From Botrytis cinerea B05.10 (taxonomy: Eukaryota; Ascomycota; Leotiomycetes; Helotiales; Sclerotiniaceae), in NCBI RefSeq assembly GCF_000143535.2, contig NC_037323.1:372001-436000 (forward strand): a stretch of DNA of 64,000 bases, written 5' to 3'. Shown piece after piece: positions 22,724-33,063 of the stretch; the first letter of the stretch is position 1; each line of letters starts with the position of its first letter. The notes beneath the pieces are model-generated. The model saw nothing but the letters and a program-made list of their open reading frames with translations, was not told the origin of the DNA and did no database searches. Made by a program: the position numbers and the translations under genes.

Positions 22724-25700
22724 ATGGTACAACAAGGAAAAAAGGGCAACGACCTTCCCAACGGCGGCACAAAGTATAGAGAGCAATCAGGAAACATGGC
22801 GTCGCAAAGAAAAGACATGGGAGATGCTCGGGGAAATGGTAATGGAAAGGTTGATGGCAGATCGCAAAATGGTTGGTCTTTCTACATTGTGTCCATGACA
22901 TCACAAACTCTAACCTGCTCAGGGAACTCGAGCTTTTTCCGTACAGACACTGCGATTTCTGGCAACCGAAACCAAGGAGAGCGTGTATTGCAAAGATGGG
23001 TTCCTGACAAACCCGCCGATAATGATGGTGGTTTGGAATCAGGTCGAGGAGGAAGAGCTGCTCCTTGGGATCAATTCGCAGAGAACGAGCGACGATTTGG
23101 CTTGAAGACAGACTACGATGAGAATATCTACACAACCCAGATCAACACCAGCCATCCGCAATATTCGCAGAGAGTCGCAGAGGCAGATAGAAAGGCAAGA
23201 GAAATTGAACGCAGCACGGCAATGAACTCTCATGTTGCAGAAGAGCGTATTGCGGACCACACCGGATCAAATGAGAATGGACTTGATGAGGAAGACAAGT
23301 GAGTTTCCTAGATTCCTCTTGCGTGTAGTTGCTAACACATTCGCAGATACAGTGGCGTTCGTAGACAGCAGGATTTCCCACCTCTCACCGCATCGAAAGG
23401 TGCATATCAACCACCTGGAAAGCGTGCTCCTGTTGATCGCGCACCTGCAGCTGCTCCAGTTGCTGCTCCAGTTGCTGCTCCAGTTGCTGCCCCAGTTGTT
23501 GCTCCAGTTGTTGCTCCAGTTGCTACTCCAGTTGCTACTCCAGTCACCGCTCCGGCAGACCGTACTCTTGTCGACTCGGCCATCATGTTTGCAGGAGCAA
23601 AGGCCGATAAACCCGCCGATAAACCCGCCGATAAACCCGCAGATAAGGCAAAACCAGCCTCAGCCGCAAAGTCAACAAAGCCAGAGGTAGCAACTCCACC
23701 TACTACCACTGATTCAAGTGCCACTCCCACTCCAGAGCTCAAAAAGACTGTGGCTCCTGCTGCAACTCGCACAATCCCTCCACAAGTCAAACATATGGGC
23801 GGGCCAAATGCTACTGCAACTGTTGAGGCTGATGTTTCCAAGGCTTTCAAGACCTTTGCTGCAACTCAAAGAAACAATGTTTCACAAATTCGCGCCAACA
23901 AGATCAAGAATGATAAGCAAATCAAACTGAATGATCTCAAGAGATTTGCCAATGATTTCAAGTTGCACACTCCAGTTCCATCAGATCTTGTTCCTATCAT
24001 TGCCAAGGATCCAGCAAAGCAAAAGGCGATTCAAGAGAAGGCGCAACGCAATGCTGAAGAAGCAAAGCTCAATCCTACTGATTCGGCAAAGCCAATTGCA
24101 CAAGCTGCTGATGGAATTGCTGCACAACGTTCCGCTACTACAACCTCTACTCACACCACATCGCCACCACCCGCTACATCTGGTCGCCAGAACATTAATC
24201 GTGGACCTTATCCCCAAGGTACTCACAGCTTCACACAGAATTCTCGAGGTGATCGACCTGTTCAAGCACAGCAGACAATGCCCCGAAGTGGCACCGCTGG
24301 TCATTTGGCCCAGCGATTAAGAAATCTCGAACAAAATAGACCAGCTCAAGTCCCATCCAATGTCATGCCAGCTCATGAAGCCAGAATTCCTCCTACTGGT
24401 CCTTCTAACACTGCTGATCCAAATTTCTCCCGTCGTTCAAGTGGCGTGGCAAGTGCTCAAGGTGGTCCGAGATTGAATGCTAGCGTTAGTGAATTTCGCC
24501 CAAATGCATTCGCAAAAGACTTTAGTCCCGCTGGTCCAAGCAGTGGTTCAAGTCCTCGTTCAGCAGCTAATGCTCCAGAGGCTTCAACGACACCCGTCGC
24601 ACGTTCCTTGATTCGCCGTAAGCCAATGGCAAAGGGTGCTCGTCCTTCAATCAAGGGCAAATATGATGCAATGGAGCTCATCAAGACCCTTAAGCCAGGA
24701 GAGGGGAAGAATTGGATAGCAAATGGTGGGTTGAAGCCAGCTTATGATACTCATTTACTATGGAAACTTACTGCTGGCGATGCACCTACGGAGTCTTATA
24801 AGCAAATCTTTGACAAGGCCCCATTCCCTACTACCACACCAGTTGTATCGGAGCCTCACCTACCACAAGCAGCTCCACAAGTACCACATCAACATCAATT
24901 GCCATTCCATCTTCAATCTGGAGTTCACAACATTAATGCTAGGCAATCCCCACGTCAACCACCTATCAACATGCATGGAGCTCAGATGGGTCATCCCGCC
25001 CCAACATTCAATGCTGATGAATTGCGTATGATGCCATCGCATTCTGCACAATCCTTTTCATCACCAAGAATGCAACAGCTTCCAATGGCAGCCTTCCATT
25101 CTCCAATGGGCGGAAATGCACAATTAGCTTACAACCCACAGATGGTTTCCTACCCTGGTGCACCTCAAATGCCACCATTCAGATCCCTTTCTCAAACTCA
25201 TCAATTTATGCCACAACAAGGTCATATGGGTCAACCAATTATGATGGCCAACCCTGCAGGTGGATTCATGCCTCCACAAACAATGGGGCCTGGTCCACAA
25301 ATGATGTACCCACCAGCACAAGGTCAATTCATGCCACCAAATAATGGACATCCTCCAGCTATGCCAAATGGAGGTTATCCAAGTCCTGGTCGAGGTGCTC
25401 CAATGATGATGAATCAAGGTTCTCAACAAGGTCATCCACAACCTATGTATGGTATGAGCCCAGTCCCTCAATATGGAACACCCGTCTTCCCTCAACCAAT
25501 CCCAAATCAAAGTAAGTTTGTAAGTTTAAGACATGGTGCAATCGATTCTAATATATCAACAGTGCCAATGCGAGGTGGTGCTTATGGAGCACCTAACCAA
25601 TATGCTACAAGCCCCCAAAATCTTCAAGGGGGTCCAAGAAATCAGTATAACCCGGATTTCAATGGCAACAAACAAAATTTCCGACACAACCAACACCCAC

Positions 25701-25774
25701 ATGGCCCACCCAACAACCAAGTCCCAACTGGCCCTCAAGCTCAAACCAATCCTGGAGCTGATGAGAGTAAATGA
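22724..25774 (+). CDS. pbp1: Ataxin-2 / Pbp1 homologue (LsmAD and PAM2), N-terminus uncertain
   Basis: Poly(A)-binding-protein partner involved in stress granules, mRNA stability and polyadenylation. Four exons: 22724-22871, 22923-23298, 23347-25511, 25563-25774, for 966 residues. After FRTDTAISGN and LQRWVPD comes the LsmAD domain (about residues 98-180, WDQFAENERRFG...RIADHTGS), ending in DFPPL. Ala/Pro repeats (APVA, DKPA) and disordered sequence follow; LNASVSEFRP near residue 551 is a PAM2 motif for Pab1 binding; the C-terminal third is Met/Pro/Gln-rich and prion-like. The Sm domain that normally precedes LsmAD is missing from this model: the first residues (MVQQ...KDMGD) look like only its tail. 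Introns 1 and 4th-exon junction (22872-22922 and 25512-25562) are both 51 nt and in frame, so retention would still give protein; intron 1 has a weak GTTGGT donor. Family is clear; the start is not. Confidence 0.85.
23449..23552 (+). repeat. In-frame 12-bp coding repeat (Ala-Pro-Val-Ala)
   Basis: About eight tandem GCTCCAGTTGCT-like units in the third-exon part of the ataxin-2-like gene encode APVA/APVV/TPVA. A second coding repeat (GATAAACCCGCC, DKPA, four copies) lies just downstream near 23607-23650. Both probably vary in length between strains without breaking the frame. Confidence 0.9.
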
Positions 25775-26670
25775 GCGAAGATGCTCTGACTTTGGGGAAT
25801 ATATTCATCACGTCGATGCTTTAGCATCATGCATTTTGACAATATGGAGGAGAACAGCATCAAGTCTATGATCTTTATTTGTCGCATCTTTATAGTGATT
25901 GCATCAGTATAGTTCATTAGACCTTATTTGGATCATTGGCATCAATAATCCAGAGATCAAAGCAATTGGATCCATCCCACCCGTTTGATCTCAAATCAAT
26001 GGTGGTTCATTGGTACAAATTTATTTTTTGCTTAGCTGTGTAGTATGGAGAATTATATACTGCCTTTGAGATGTATATCTGATATTTGTATCAGAAGATT
26101 CGGCCAAATTGATGGATTCGACTGCTATTAAGTTTATTGGACAACTCACAATCCAACTGTACAGTGGGGTGGAAGGAAGGGAACCATCTGCATGGAATGT
26201 TTTTATCTTCAGTGAAATAATCATTCATTAAGCATTTGGTGAGCTGGCCAGAATAGCAGATGCGATGCAGGATTCCATCTTATGAGAGATGGCTTGATGA
26301 AAATGTATACATTGAGATATGATGGAGGAATAAATGAATTATCAAGAATTTTTTTGTTGATGGGGTAGTGGATTATACTATTCTACTGTCATGGTGGTTA
26401 TGTATCCTACATAGCTTTAGATCTTATGCATAAACACTATTCCATCAACAATTTTTGATTTTGATTTGATGTGATGTGAGACGATGTACTTGACTTTAAT
26501 AACGTTTCCAGTTTTAACCATGATTTCAGTTACTCAATATTATACTCAGCGCCATGCCTACTTTTCAATTCTGACCTCCCTTGATCTGATTTGGTAAGTG
26601 GTGATATATACATAGAGGTGGCGAACAAACAAATCAGCAAGCGAGCAAATAAAATAATCATTCTTCCGCA
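25775..26670. other. Convergent 3' region between the ataxin-2-like and atl1 genes
   Basis: About 900 bases between two converging genes. AT-rich, with no open frame of interest; it holds the two 3' UTRs. Nothing else seen. Confidence 0.65.
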
Positions 26671-27608
26671 TCATTCCTCCGCATCCGCATCCAAATCCGA
26701 ATCGGTATCCGAATCCGAATTAATCGGTGGATCTAACCCAGCAGCTTCTTCGCTAGGTAGCTGACGCGGAAACCAGCCGTAGGTGGGTAGAGAGACGAGG
26801 AGGGTGTTGACTAGTGGGTTAGTGAGGTTGTGGATGGGAGGGAAGAGGGAAGAGGGAAGAGGGAAGAGGGAAGAGGGAAGAGGGAAGAGGGAAGAGGGAA
26901 GAGGGAAGAGATACGTACGAGAACCATTCGTTACTTCGATTCCTTCACTGCGCAGAATAGCGGCTTGGTTTTGGGCGCCGGAGGGGTGGGCTCTGGAGGG
27001 GAGTTGGTGAGGGGAAGACATGGTGGAGGGCGGAGGAGGGGAGGGGAGGGGAGGAGGAGATGGTGAGTGGGGAATAGAGGGAATTTGAGGGAGATGGTGG
27101 ATAGAAAAAGGAAGATACATACCGTGGACTTATCCCCCCCTTAGCATTGATGACTCGTTGCCACGGTACATTGGCATTATGGAAGGGGTGGGTAGAGGTG
27201 GAAGTTGAAGTTGAAGAGTCGGTGGGAGAGGCGGGCAAATGCTTGAGACAGATTCCTACTTGGCGGGGTCGGTGGGCTGTGGGAGGGGGGAAGGGAGCGG
27301 ATTAGTTTTTGGTTTGTGTGTTTGTTTGTATCGGTTTATTTATTTATGGATTGGTCTGGATCTCTTTCTCTCTTTCTGTGTATATATATATATATGTATA
27401 TATATATAAAGTCCAGAATGAAAATGGGGAATAGATATTAAAAGAAGGAAAAAAGGAAAGAAAAGAAAAAGAAGAAAAGAAAAAAGAACATACGCATCCC
27501 GATTAATCGCGCGATGTGTCCATAGGTAGTTACTTTTCCGTAGGGAATCTCTTGGATTGCGCTGTAGACGGCGTGGTAGAAGGAGGCGGCTTCGTCTGTG
27601 CGGGGCAT
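26671..27608 (-). CDS. atl1: Alkyltransferase-like DNA-damage recognition protein (Atl1 type)
   Basis: Binds O6-alkylguanine and flips it out without repairing it, handing the lesion to nucleotide excision repair. Four exons on the minus strand, 27608-27494, 27276-27123, 26992-26919 and 26810-26671, with introns of 217, 130 and 108 bp, give 160 residues. The MGMT-type winged helix is visible: FYHAVYSAIQEIPYGKVTTYG with the base-flipping Tyr29, IARLIGMP, and PRQVG with Arg43 in the position of the Arg finger. The methyl-acceptor motif PCHRV of true methyltransferases reads PWQRV (Trp77, Gln78), so no transferase activity is expected. INAKGGISPR and TYGWFPRQLP complete the fold. Unusual parts are a Ser/Thr-rich insert (about residues 53-70) before the PWQRV strand and an acidic Asp/Ser tail (about 145-160). 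I chose the ATG at 27608 because the longer frame upstream starts with GTG. Splice joins all preserve family residues. Confidence 0.92.
26840..26910. repeat. 7-bp minisatellite (GGGAAGA) inside atl1 intron 3
   Basis: About ten perfect copies of a 7-bp purine unit that fill most of the 108-bp third intron of atl1, ending just before its GTACGT donor (minus strand). On the transcript it is a pyrimidine tract. Confidence 0.95.
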
Positions 27609-29188
27609 GGAGGGCTTCTTTTGAGGTGAGGGGTGAGGGGTGGAGGAGTGGAGGAGAGGATGTGGAGTTTTTGGTAAACTGTACACGTCTGAGGGAAAAG
27701 GAGAAAAGGAGACTGGAGTTGAATGGAATGGAATGGAATGGAGAATTGATGATTGAGCTGGCTCGATACTGGCTTTCAGATGTGTCTATTTATTACTTCT
27801 TGATGTCGTTGGTGGTGAAGAGGTAGGTGAGTATGAGTATGTGTATGGATATGAATATAGTTGTATGAATATAATTGTATATCTAGTTATGATAGTTAGA
27901 TATAAAGCTTACCTTATTACCTAGGTAACCTTAACCTTATTAAGGTTAATTTACCCAATCATATCATCATAAGGACGCCCAAACCAACCCCGCTAAAATC
28001 AACACGTTTTTTTTATTTTTTTTTTACAATGCTACTATTTTAATTATAATTAATTCAATCAAAATTTGGGGGGAAAAAAAATTATAAATTTGTTGCAAGA
28101 GATACGAGTAGATAGATGTGTGTGATCAATTGTAAATTTTTAAATGTTTTAACTATAAAGTTGTCGGATTCGGAATTGTAATTGTATTACCTATGTATTA
28201 TTGGATTGGTGGTTGATGGGAGAATAAATTTGGGAAATTATTAGATTGGGGTTTTGGGGCTCGGGGTGGTTGAGTGAGGGGTTTGTGGTATTTGTAATAG
28301 TTAGGTATGGTATTCATGGTATTTATGGTTTTTGTATGCGGGCAGGGTTTGGCTGGGCTGGGCTTGGCTTGGCTTGGCTGGACTGGACTGGGCTGGACTC
28401 ACCGGGAGGAAGAGGGATGAGATGAGATGGGAATTGGGAGATTAGTAGAAAGCTATGTTTCATGGTGCCAGTGAGGTGGGGTGATGATGATCTCCTCGTG
28501 GTTAGCTGGGACGGGATGGGATTTATAGATTATGGATTGTGTTTTGGGGTTTGGGGTTTGGGTTTATCATTCATGATTTATCACTTGTGCTTTTGGCGAG
28601 GGATGGATGGATGGTTTGCTGTGTATTGTATTGTATGATGCTGTGTTCTTCTTTGCTGGTTATAGAGTTACTCTGGTAGCTTGGGAGAGAGGGAAGTCGA
28701 TGCATGGATTTTTGTGAAGGGTCAAAGGGGTTGTGTTATGTAGTCATGTATATACTCGAATACCGAAAGCTTTACATTGTATGTTTGTGCTGCGTTTGCA
28801 TGTGTGTCTGCTGCTATCCTTATCCATAAATTCGCATCCCAGCCACCGGAGATTTTTTATCATCTACTTAGATCCTGTGGGCGATCAATCCGTGTTACCT
28901 CTTGGTTCCCATCCCAGCCTCGTTTCTCACTTGCATTTAGGAAAACTTTCTTTCCTTCCCTTTCTCTTTCTACTGCGATACTACCTGCTCATACTTTTAT
29001 TACTTGCATAATCCTCTTCTTCTCATTCGTCGTTGGAGTTGTTAAGGATTTGTTGCATTACTGCATTGCATCTTGATCTACACAATAGCTCTTCAAGCTC
29101 TCGAAAGCTTATCCTAGTCTTGACATCAATTGGTCTCCACCCCGCTATCAATTTAGATCGGAGCTGGGCTGGATAAGCAATTCTCAAA
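27609..29188. other. Divergent intergenic region between atl1 and the GPI-protein gene
   Basis: 1.6 kb with an AT-rich left half, a GGCTT/GGACT repeat patch near 28353-28398 and the probable leader of the gene at 29189. Open frames at 28733-29076 are short and hydrophobic by chance (T-rich leader). No gene supported. Confidence 0.6.
27924..27955. repeat. Imperfect inverted repeat (hairpin)
   Basis: Arms GGTAACCTTAACCTT and AAGGTTAATTTACC face each other with almost no loop, and the left arm overlaps a perfect 12-bp palindrome TTACCTAGGTAA (27918-27929). Could be a remnant of a small inverted-repeat element. Confidence 0.5.
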
Positions 29189-30595
29189 ATGCGTCTCTCG
29201 GCGAAGATTTTAGGTCTTCCGACTTCGATTTTGATATTGTTGGTTTCGCAGACGAATTCGGTACACGCGATTGATGGTGAGAACAATCGATTATTGGCTT
29301 CATGGCCTCGTGATTGGACGACACATGTTAAGGATTGGATTTATGGATCTGCGGGTAGCAAGAGAGATGAGGGGTTGGAGAGAGAAGATGTATTGGTTGC
29401 GAAAAGTCCAGTTGGGATCCTTAAAATGAGTGAGGATGAGGGAGAAAAATTCTATATGGAATATTGGAGATTTGGAAATGAGGAGACACACATCAGTTTG
29501 GATGGGGATAAGGTTTTGAGGGAAAGAGATTTGAAGGAGGAGGCTCGATCATTTGCAAATTCATCAATTCCTATCGCGTTTCGAGCACCGTTTGCCTTGC
29601 ATACGGAAGATCATTCGGGATTCTTGGATTATGAAGAAATTCGAGCTCGTAAAGAGAATTCGGCTGCTGCGTTGGCTTTACTGGAGAAAAGAGATTTTAA
29701 GTGTCCTACGGGAACGTCGAATTGTTCATCAATTGGATATCCAAATAGTTGTTGCGCAACTGACGAAACGTGTTTTCAGATCACAGATACTGGGTTGGGA
29801 CCTGTAGGATGTTGTCCTAGTGGAGGAAATTGTGGAGGAACCATTACGAATTGCGCTTCGCCAAATACCCCTTGTGCGGCTGATGTGGGAGGAGGCTGTT
29901 GTATCCCTAATTATGTATGTGCTTCGATTGGATGTGTGATCAATCCATCACTTGTGGTGGTCATTACCACCACGCAAACTTTTACGGTTATTTCGTCGAC
30001 GCCAACGACTACGACTCAGATAACTACGATTACGAGTACACGATCCTCAAGTGTATCGAGTACGGTCTCTCGAAGTTCGGAGGATGTTAGCACTACTACA
30101 ACTACTTCTGCTTCTGGTGTCGTTCCAGTTCGTCCTACTGGTGATTCTTCTACTATTACAACGGCTTCTTCAATTACTCAAGATACATGTCCAACGGGGT
30201 TTTATGCTTGCTCAGCACATTATCAAGGAGGATGTTGTAGAACGGGGAGAAATTGCGATACGACATCTTGTCCAGCAACATCATCAACGACAATTATTAG
30301 TAGTGGAATTACAGTAGCGGTTCCGGTGGGATCAGCAGCAACAATTACTTCGGCTACAGGAGCATGTGCAACGGGTTGGACGAGTTGTGCGGCTAGTTTG
30401 GGAGGTGATTGTTGTCCGAGTGGATGGGCTTGTGGAACGGTTAGTTGTGAGAGTGTGAGTGTGGAGGCGACGGCTACGATTACAAAGGTGCTTCAGAAAG
30501 AGGTGCCGGGGATGGGGGGAAGGGTTAGGGTTGGCGGAGAGAGAGGAGGGATGTTGGGTCTGGGGGTGGTGGTGGTTGGGTGGTTAGTTTTGTGA
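29189..30595 (+). CDS. Secreted Cys-rich GPI-anchored protein with four CC modules
   Basis: Single exon, 468 residues, start at the ATG that opens a signal peptide (MRLSAKILGLPTSILILLV, cleavage probably near HA/ID). Residues about 30-165 are a charged, non-repetitive domain ending in a Lys-Arg site (LLEKRD). Then come four related modules of the pattern C-x(6)-C-x(6-8)-CC-x(5)-C-x(3-5)-C: about residues 172-200 (SCCATDETC), 215-248 (GGCCIPNYVC), 332-360 (GGCCRTGRNC) and 395-422 (GDCCPSGWAC). Modules two and three are separated by a Thr/Ser stalk of about 80 residues suited to O-glycosylation. The C-terminus is Gly-rich then hydrophobic (GLGVVVVGWLVL), as for GPI attachment. Fungal GPI-anchored Cys-rich proteins of unknown function look like this; I do not know its role. 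Likely on the plasma membrane or cell wall. Confidence 0.85.
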   Translation: MRLSAKILGLPTSILILLVSQTNSVHAIDGENNRLLASWPRDWTTHVKDWIYGSAGSKRDEGLEREDVLVAKSPVGILKMSEDEGEKFYMEYWRFGNEETHISLDGDKVLRERDLKEEARSFANSSIPIAFRAPFALHTEDHSGFLDYEEIRARKENSAAALALLEKRDFKCPTGTSNCSSIGYPNSCCATDETCFQITDTGLGPVGCCPSGGNCGGTITNCASPNTPCAADVGGGCCIPNYVCASIGCVINPSLVVVITTTQTFTVISSTPTTTTQITTITSTRSSSVSSTVSRSSEDVSTTTTTSASGVVPVRPTGDSSTITTASSITQDTCPTGFYACSAHYQGGCCRTGRNCDTTSCPATSSTTIISSGITVAVPVGSAATITSATGACATGWTSCAASLGGDCCPSGWACGTVSCESVSVEATATITKVLQKEVPGMGGRVRVGGERGGMLGLGVVVVGWLVL

Positions 30596-33063
30596 GAGTG
30601 GGTTGTAGATGAGAGTTTGCATCATGAGCGATGAATGATAATGATGGGCTATGATGATGCGTCATGAGTAATGAATATATTGAGTTTGGGACTCAGTTCA
30701 TGGGAGGTATATTATTAGTTTGTAGACTGGACATACAATCTAGATCTTTCGAGGTTTACTTACTCTTCACGTGAATATTATATTAATAATACAGAAATCG
30801 CTCCAGAGTGTATCGAATGTATGTGTGTATGTATGTATGTAGTATGTAATTTCTGGTTGGATGAATAAAGGGATTCGATTAGAATGGAATGGAATGAAAT
30901 AAATAAAGAGCTTTTATTTCTTCATTTATTGAATTGGGTACTTGAGAATGAGTATTTGAAATAGAATATCTGGGTATCTCTCTCTTTTTTTTTGTTATTG
31001 GATTTAGATTTAGCATTTAGATTTAAGGGATTAATTGTCTAACTTATAATAGTCTACCTTTTTCTTTCTCTCTATCTCTCTTTTTCTCGTTTTCTCCTCG
31101 GCGCATTCATTCATTTATTTGTTTGTTTCTTTACGTTATTTATTATACTTCTGCATAGTTATGATATCAAATGTACTTATTATCTTATCATATCATATCA
31201 TATCATGGAACTTAATCATAATCGTGGATGGGACTGGATTCAGTATAGTGCGGTTCGGTATAGTCCCAGTGTGGTCGTCTAGATACTCAGCATGCTAAAG
31301 TCCTCTGGTTTCTTGTGCTGGTTAGGATCTTTTTGGGAAAGGGAAGTCCAGTGTAGTGTAGTGTAGTGTAGTGTGGTCTGGATTCTTGAAATCGATCGAG
31401 GTAGATAGGTAGGTAGGTAGGTAGGTAGGTAGGTATCTGGGGTTGAGTAAATTAAATAAGACTGACTCTATTCTATTCTGTTTAAGGTTATTTGTCGATT
31501 GTATAAGCGAGAGAGAGGGAGAGAAGAAGGAAGAAGGAGAAATTGAATGTAGAAAGTAGCTGGATGGAAGTTAGAGGGGTTTTTGGAGGGAGGAGGGAGG
31601 AGCGAGGAAGTAGATGGATTGGGTAGTGTGGAATTGAGTGGTAGGTGTTGGGTGTTGGGAGAAAGAGTTTTGAGATTGGAGATTGGAATTGGAATTGTTA
31701 AGAAAAAGGGGGGGTTATTCTGAGGGGAGAAAGAGTATTACATATATATGCATGTTGGACAAAAAAACCGACAGACATACTGAACCACTTAAATTCGAAG
31801 AACCTACTACGAATACTTATATTTCAATATTTTCTAAAATCATTGATTAACAGAATTGAATTTTATATTGTTCTATCATTTCTATCGTTTTTCGATTCAC
31901 ATATTGATATGTTGATTTGATATATAATTCTAAAAGAGAGCATTTTTCAAGTGCGCTGGGTTTTTCGTACAGCGTGTGAGTGTGTTGTGCTGGATCGTGA
32001 CGCCACAGATAGCTAGCCACATGGCTAAGTAATGCTGTCAGCAATGCAGCCTCGTCTCAGCCTCAGCCTCAGCCTTGGCCTTAGCCTCGGATATTTAATA
32101 GGAGGGGAGGGGTTGATGAATAATTTATATTAAGGTTACTGGTTGATTGACATGACATAACATGACATGACATGACATGATAGAAGTCTCAAGAGGATAA
32201 AGTTTAGATTTTAAAATTTGAATTTGAATTTGAATTTGAGTTTGAGTTTGTGATTTATCAGAGATTTGCATATGTGGGCTGAAGATTGGGATTAGGATCA
32301 AGATTCAGATTTAGATTCTTTTTGAGTTGGGAAGTTTGTGGTTTACTTTTTGTTTTAGGGGAGATTTGAAGGGAACGGTTGTTTCTCGAGGACTTGATCT
32401 CGTCACATACTTTTCGAATCCGAATCTCGAATCTAAAGATAAAAGACAAAGACAAAGACGAAGGAAAGAGTGAAAGCATTATACGGCATAGAGAGATTTG
32501 TGTCGTGGATTTTGAAGAGGACTTGTGAGAGACTGGGAAGAAATTGGACGAGATTCTACGTTTGCATCTCGGTCTGCGTCTAGTTCTGAGATTCTAGTTT
32601 CTGCGAGGAAGATTCATTTGGTGAGGGATACGACGGAGTGTGATTTGGTGGAATACGATTCGATTCGATACGCCACGATACGACACGATACCAAACGATA
32701 AGAAGACGCGGACGTGAATTTAGATAAATATCTTGGGATAAGGAAGATTATCGAATACTGGGTGACGGGATCAGATTTGCGAGAATCTAGAGATTTCTGG
32801 GAGATTCAAAGAGAAAAGATTTCGAGAATTGGCGAAGTGGGTTTATTGCGATATTTATTGCGAGAAGTGGTTGTAAAGACGCAGAAGGAATAAAAGGGAG
32901 AAGAAACCAGAAGATTTCTGCGAACAACATATATTTGAACCACTCTCTTCACCATCAGCGGAATACGTTTACCTACCTGTCTACCTACTCTGATCTGTCC
33001 CGATATTCAGTCTTCCACGCATATAGATTTTCTTCCAAATAATTCATCGACCCCGCCATAACA
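30596..33063. other. Gene-free region between the GPI-protein gene and ypi1
   Basis: 2.5 kb of AT-rich sequence with short tandem repeats (GGTA near 31400, ATGAC near 32152-32180, TTTGAA near 32216-32250, CGATA words near 32660-32700). The last 500 bases are probably the ypi1 promoter and leader. No open frame with protein features. Confidence 0.6.
31394..31434. repeat. (GGTA)n microsatellite
   Basis: Seven to eight GGTA units preceded by TAGA/TAGT-type short repeats (AGTGT copies near 31353-31372). Confidence 0.85.

Noticed and set aside
23407..23850. 147-codon minus-strand frame rich in Ala, Gly and Thr
   Set aside because: It is the shadow of the APVA and DKPA coding repeats of the ataxin-2-like gene on the other strand.
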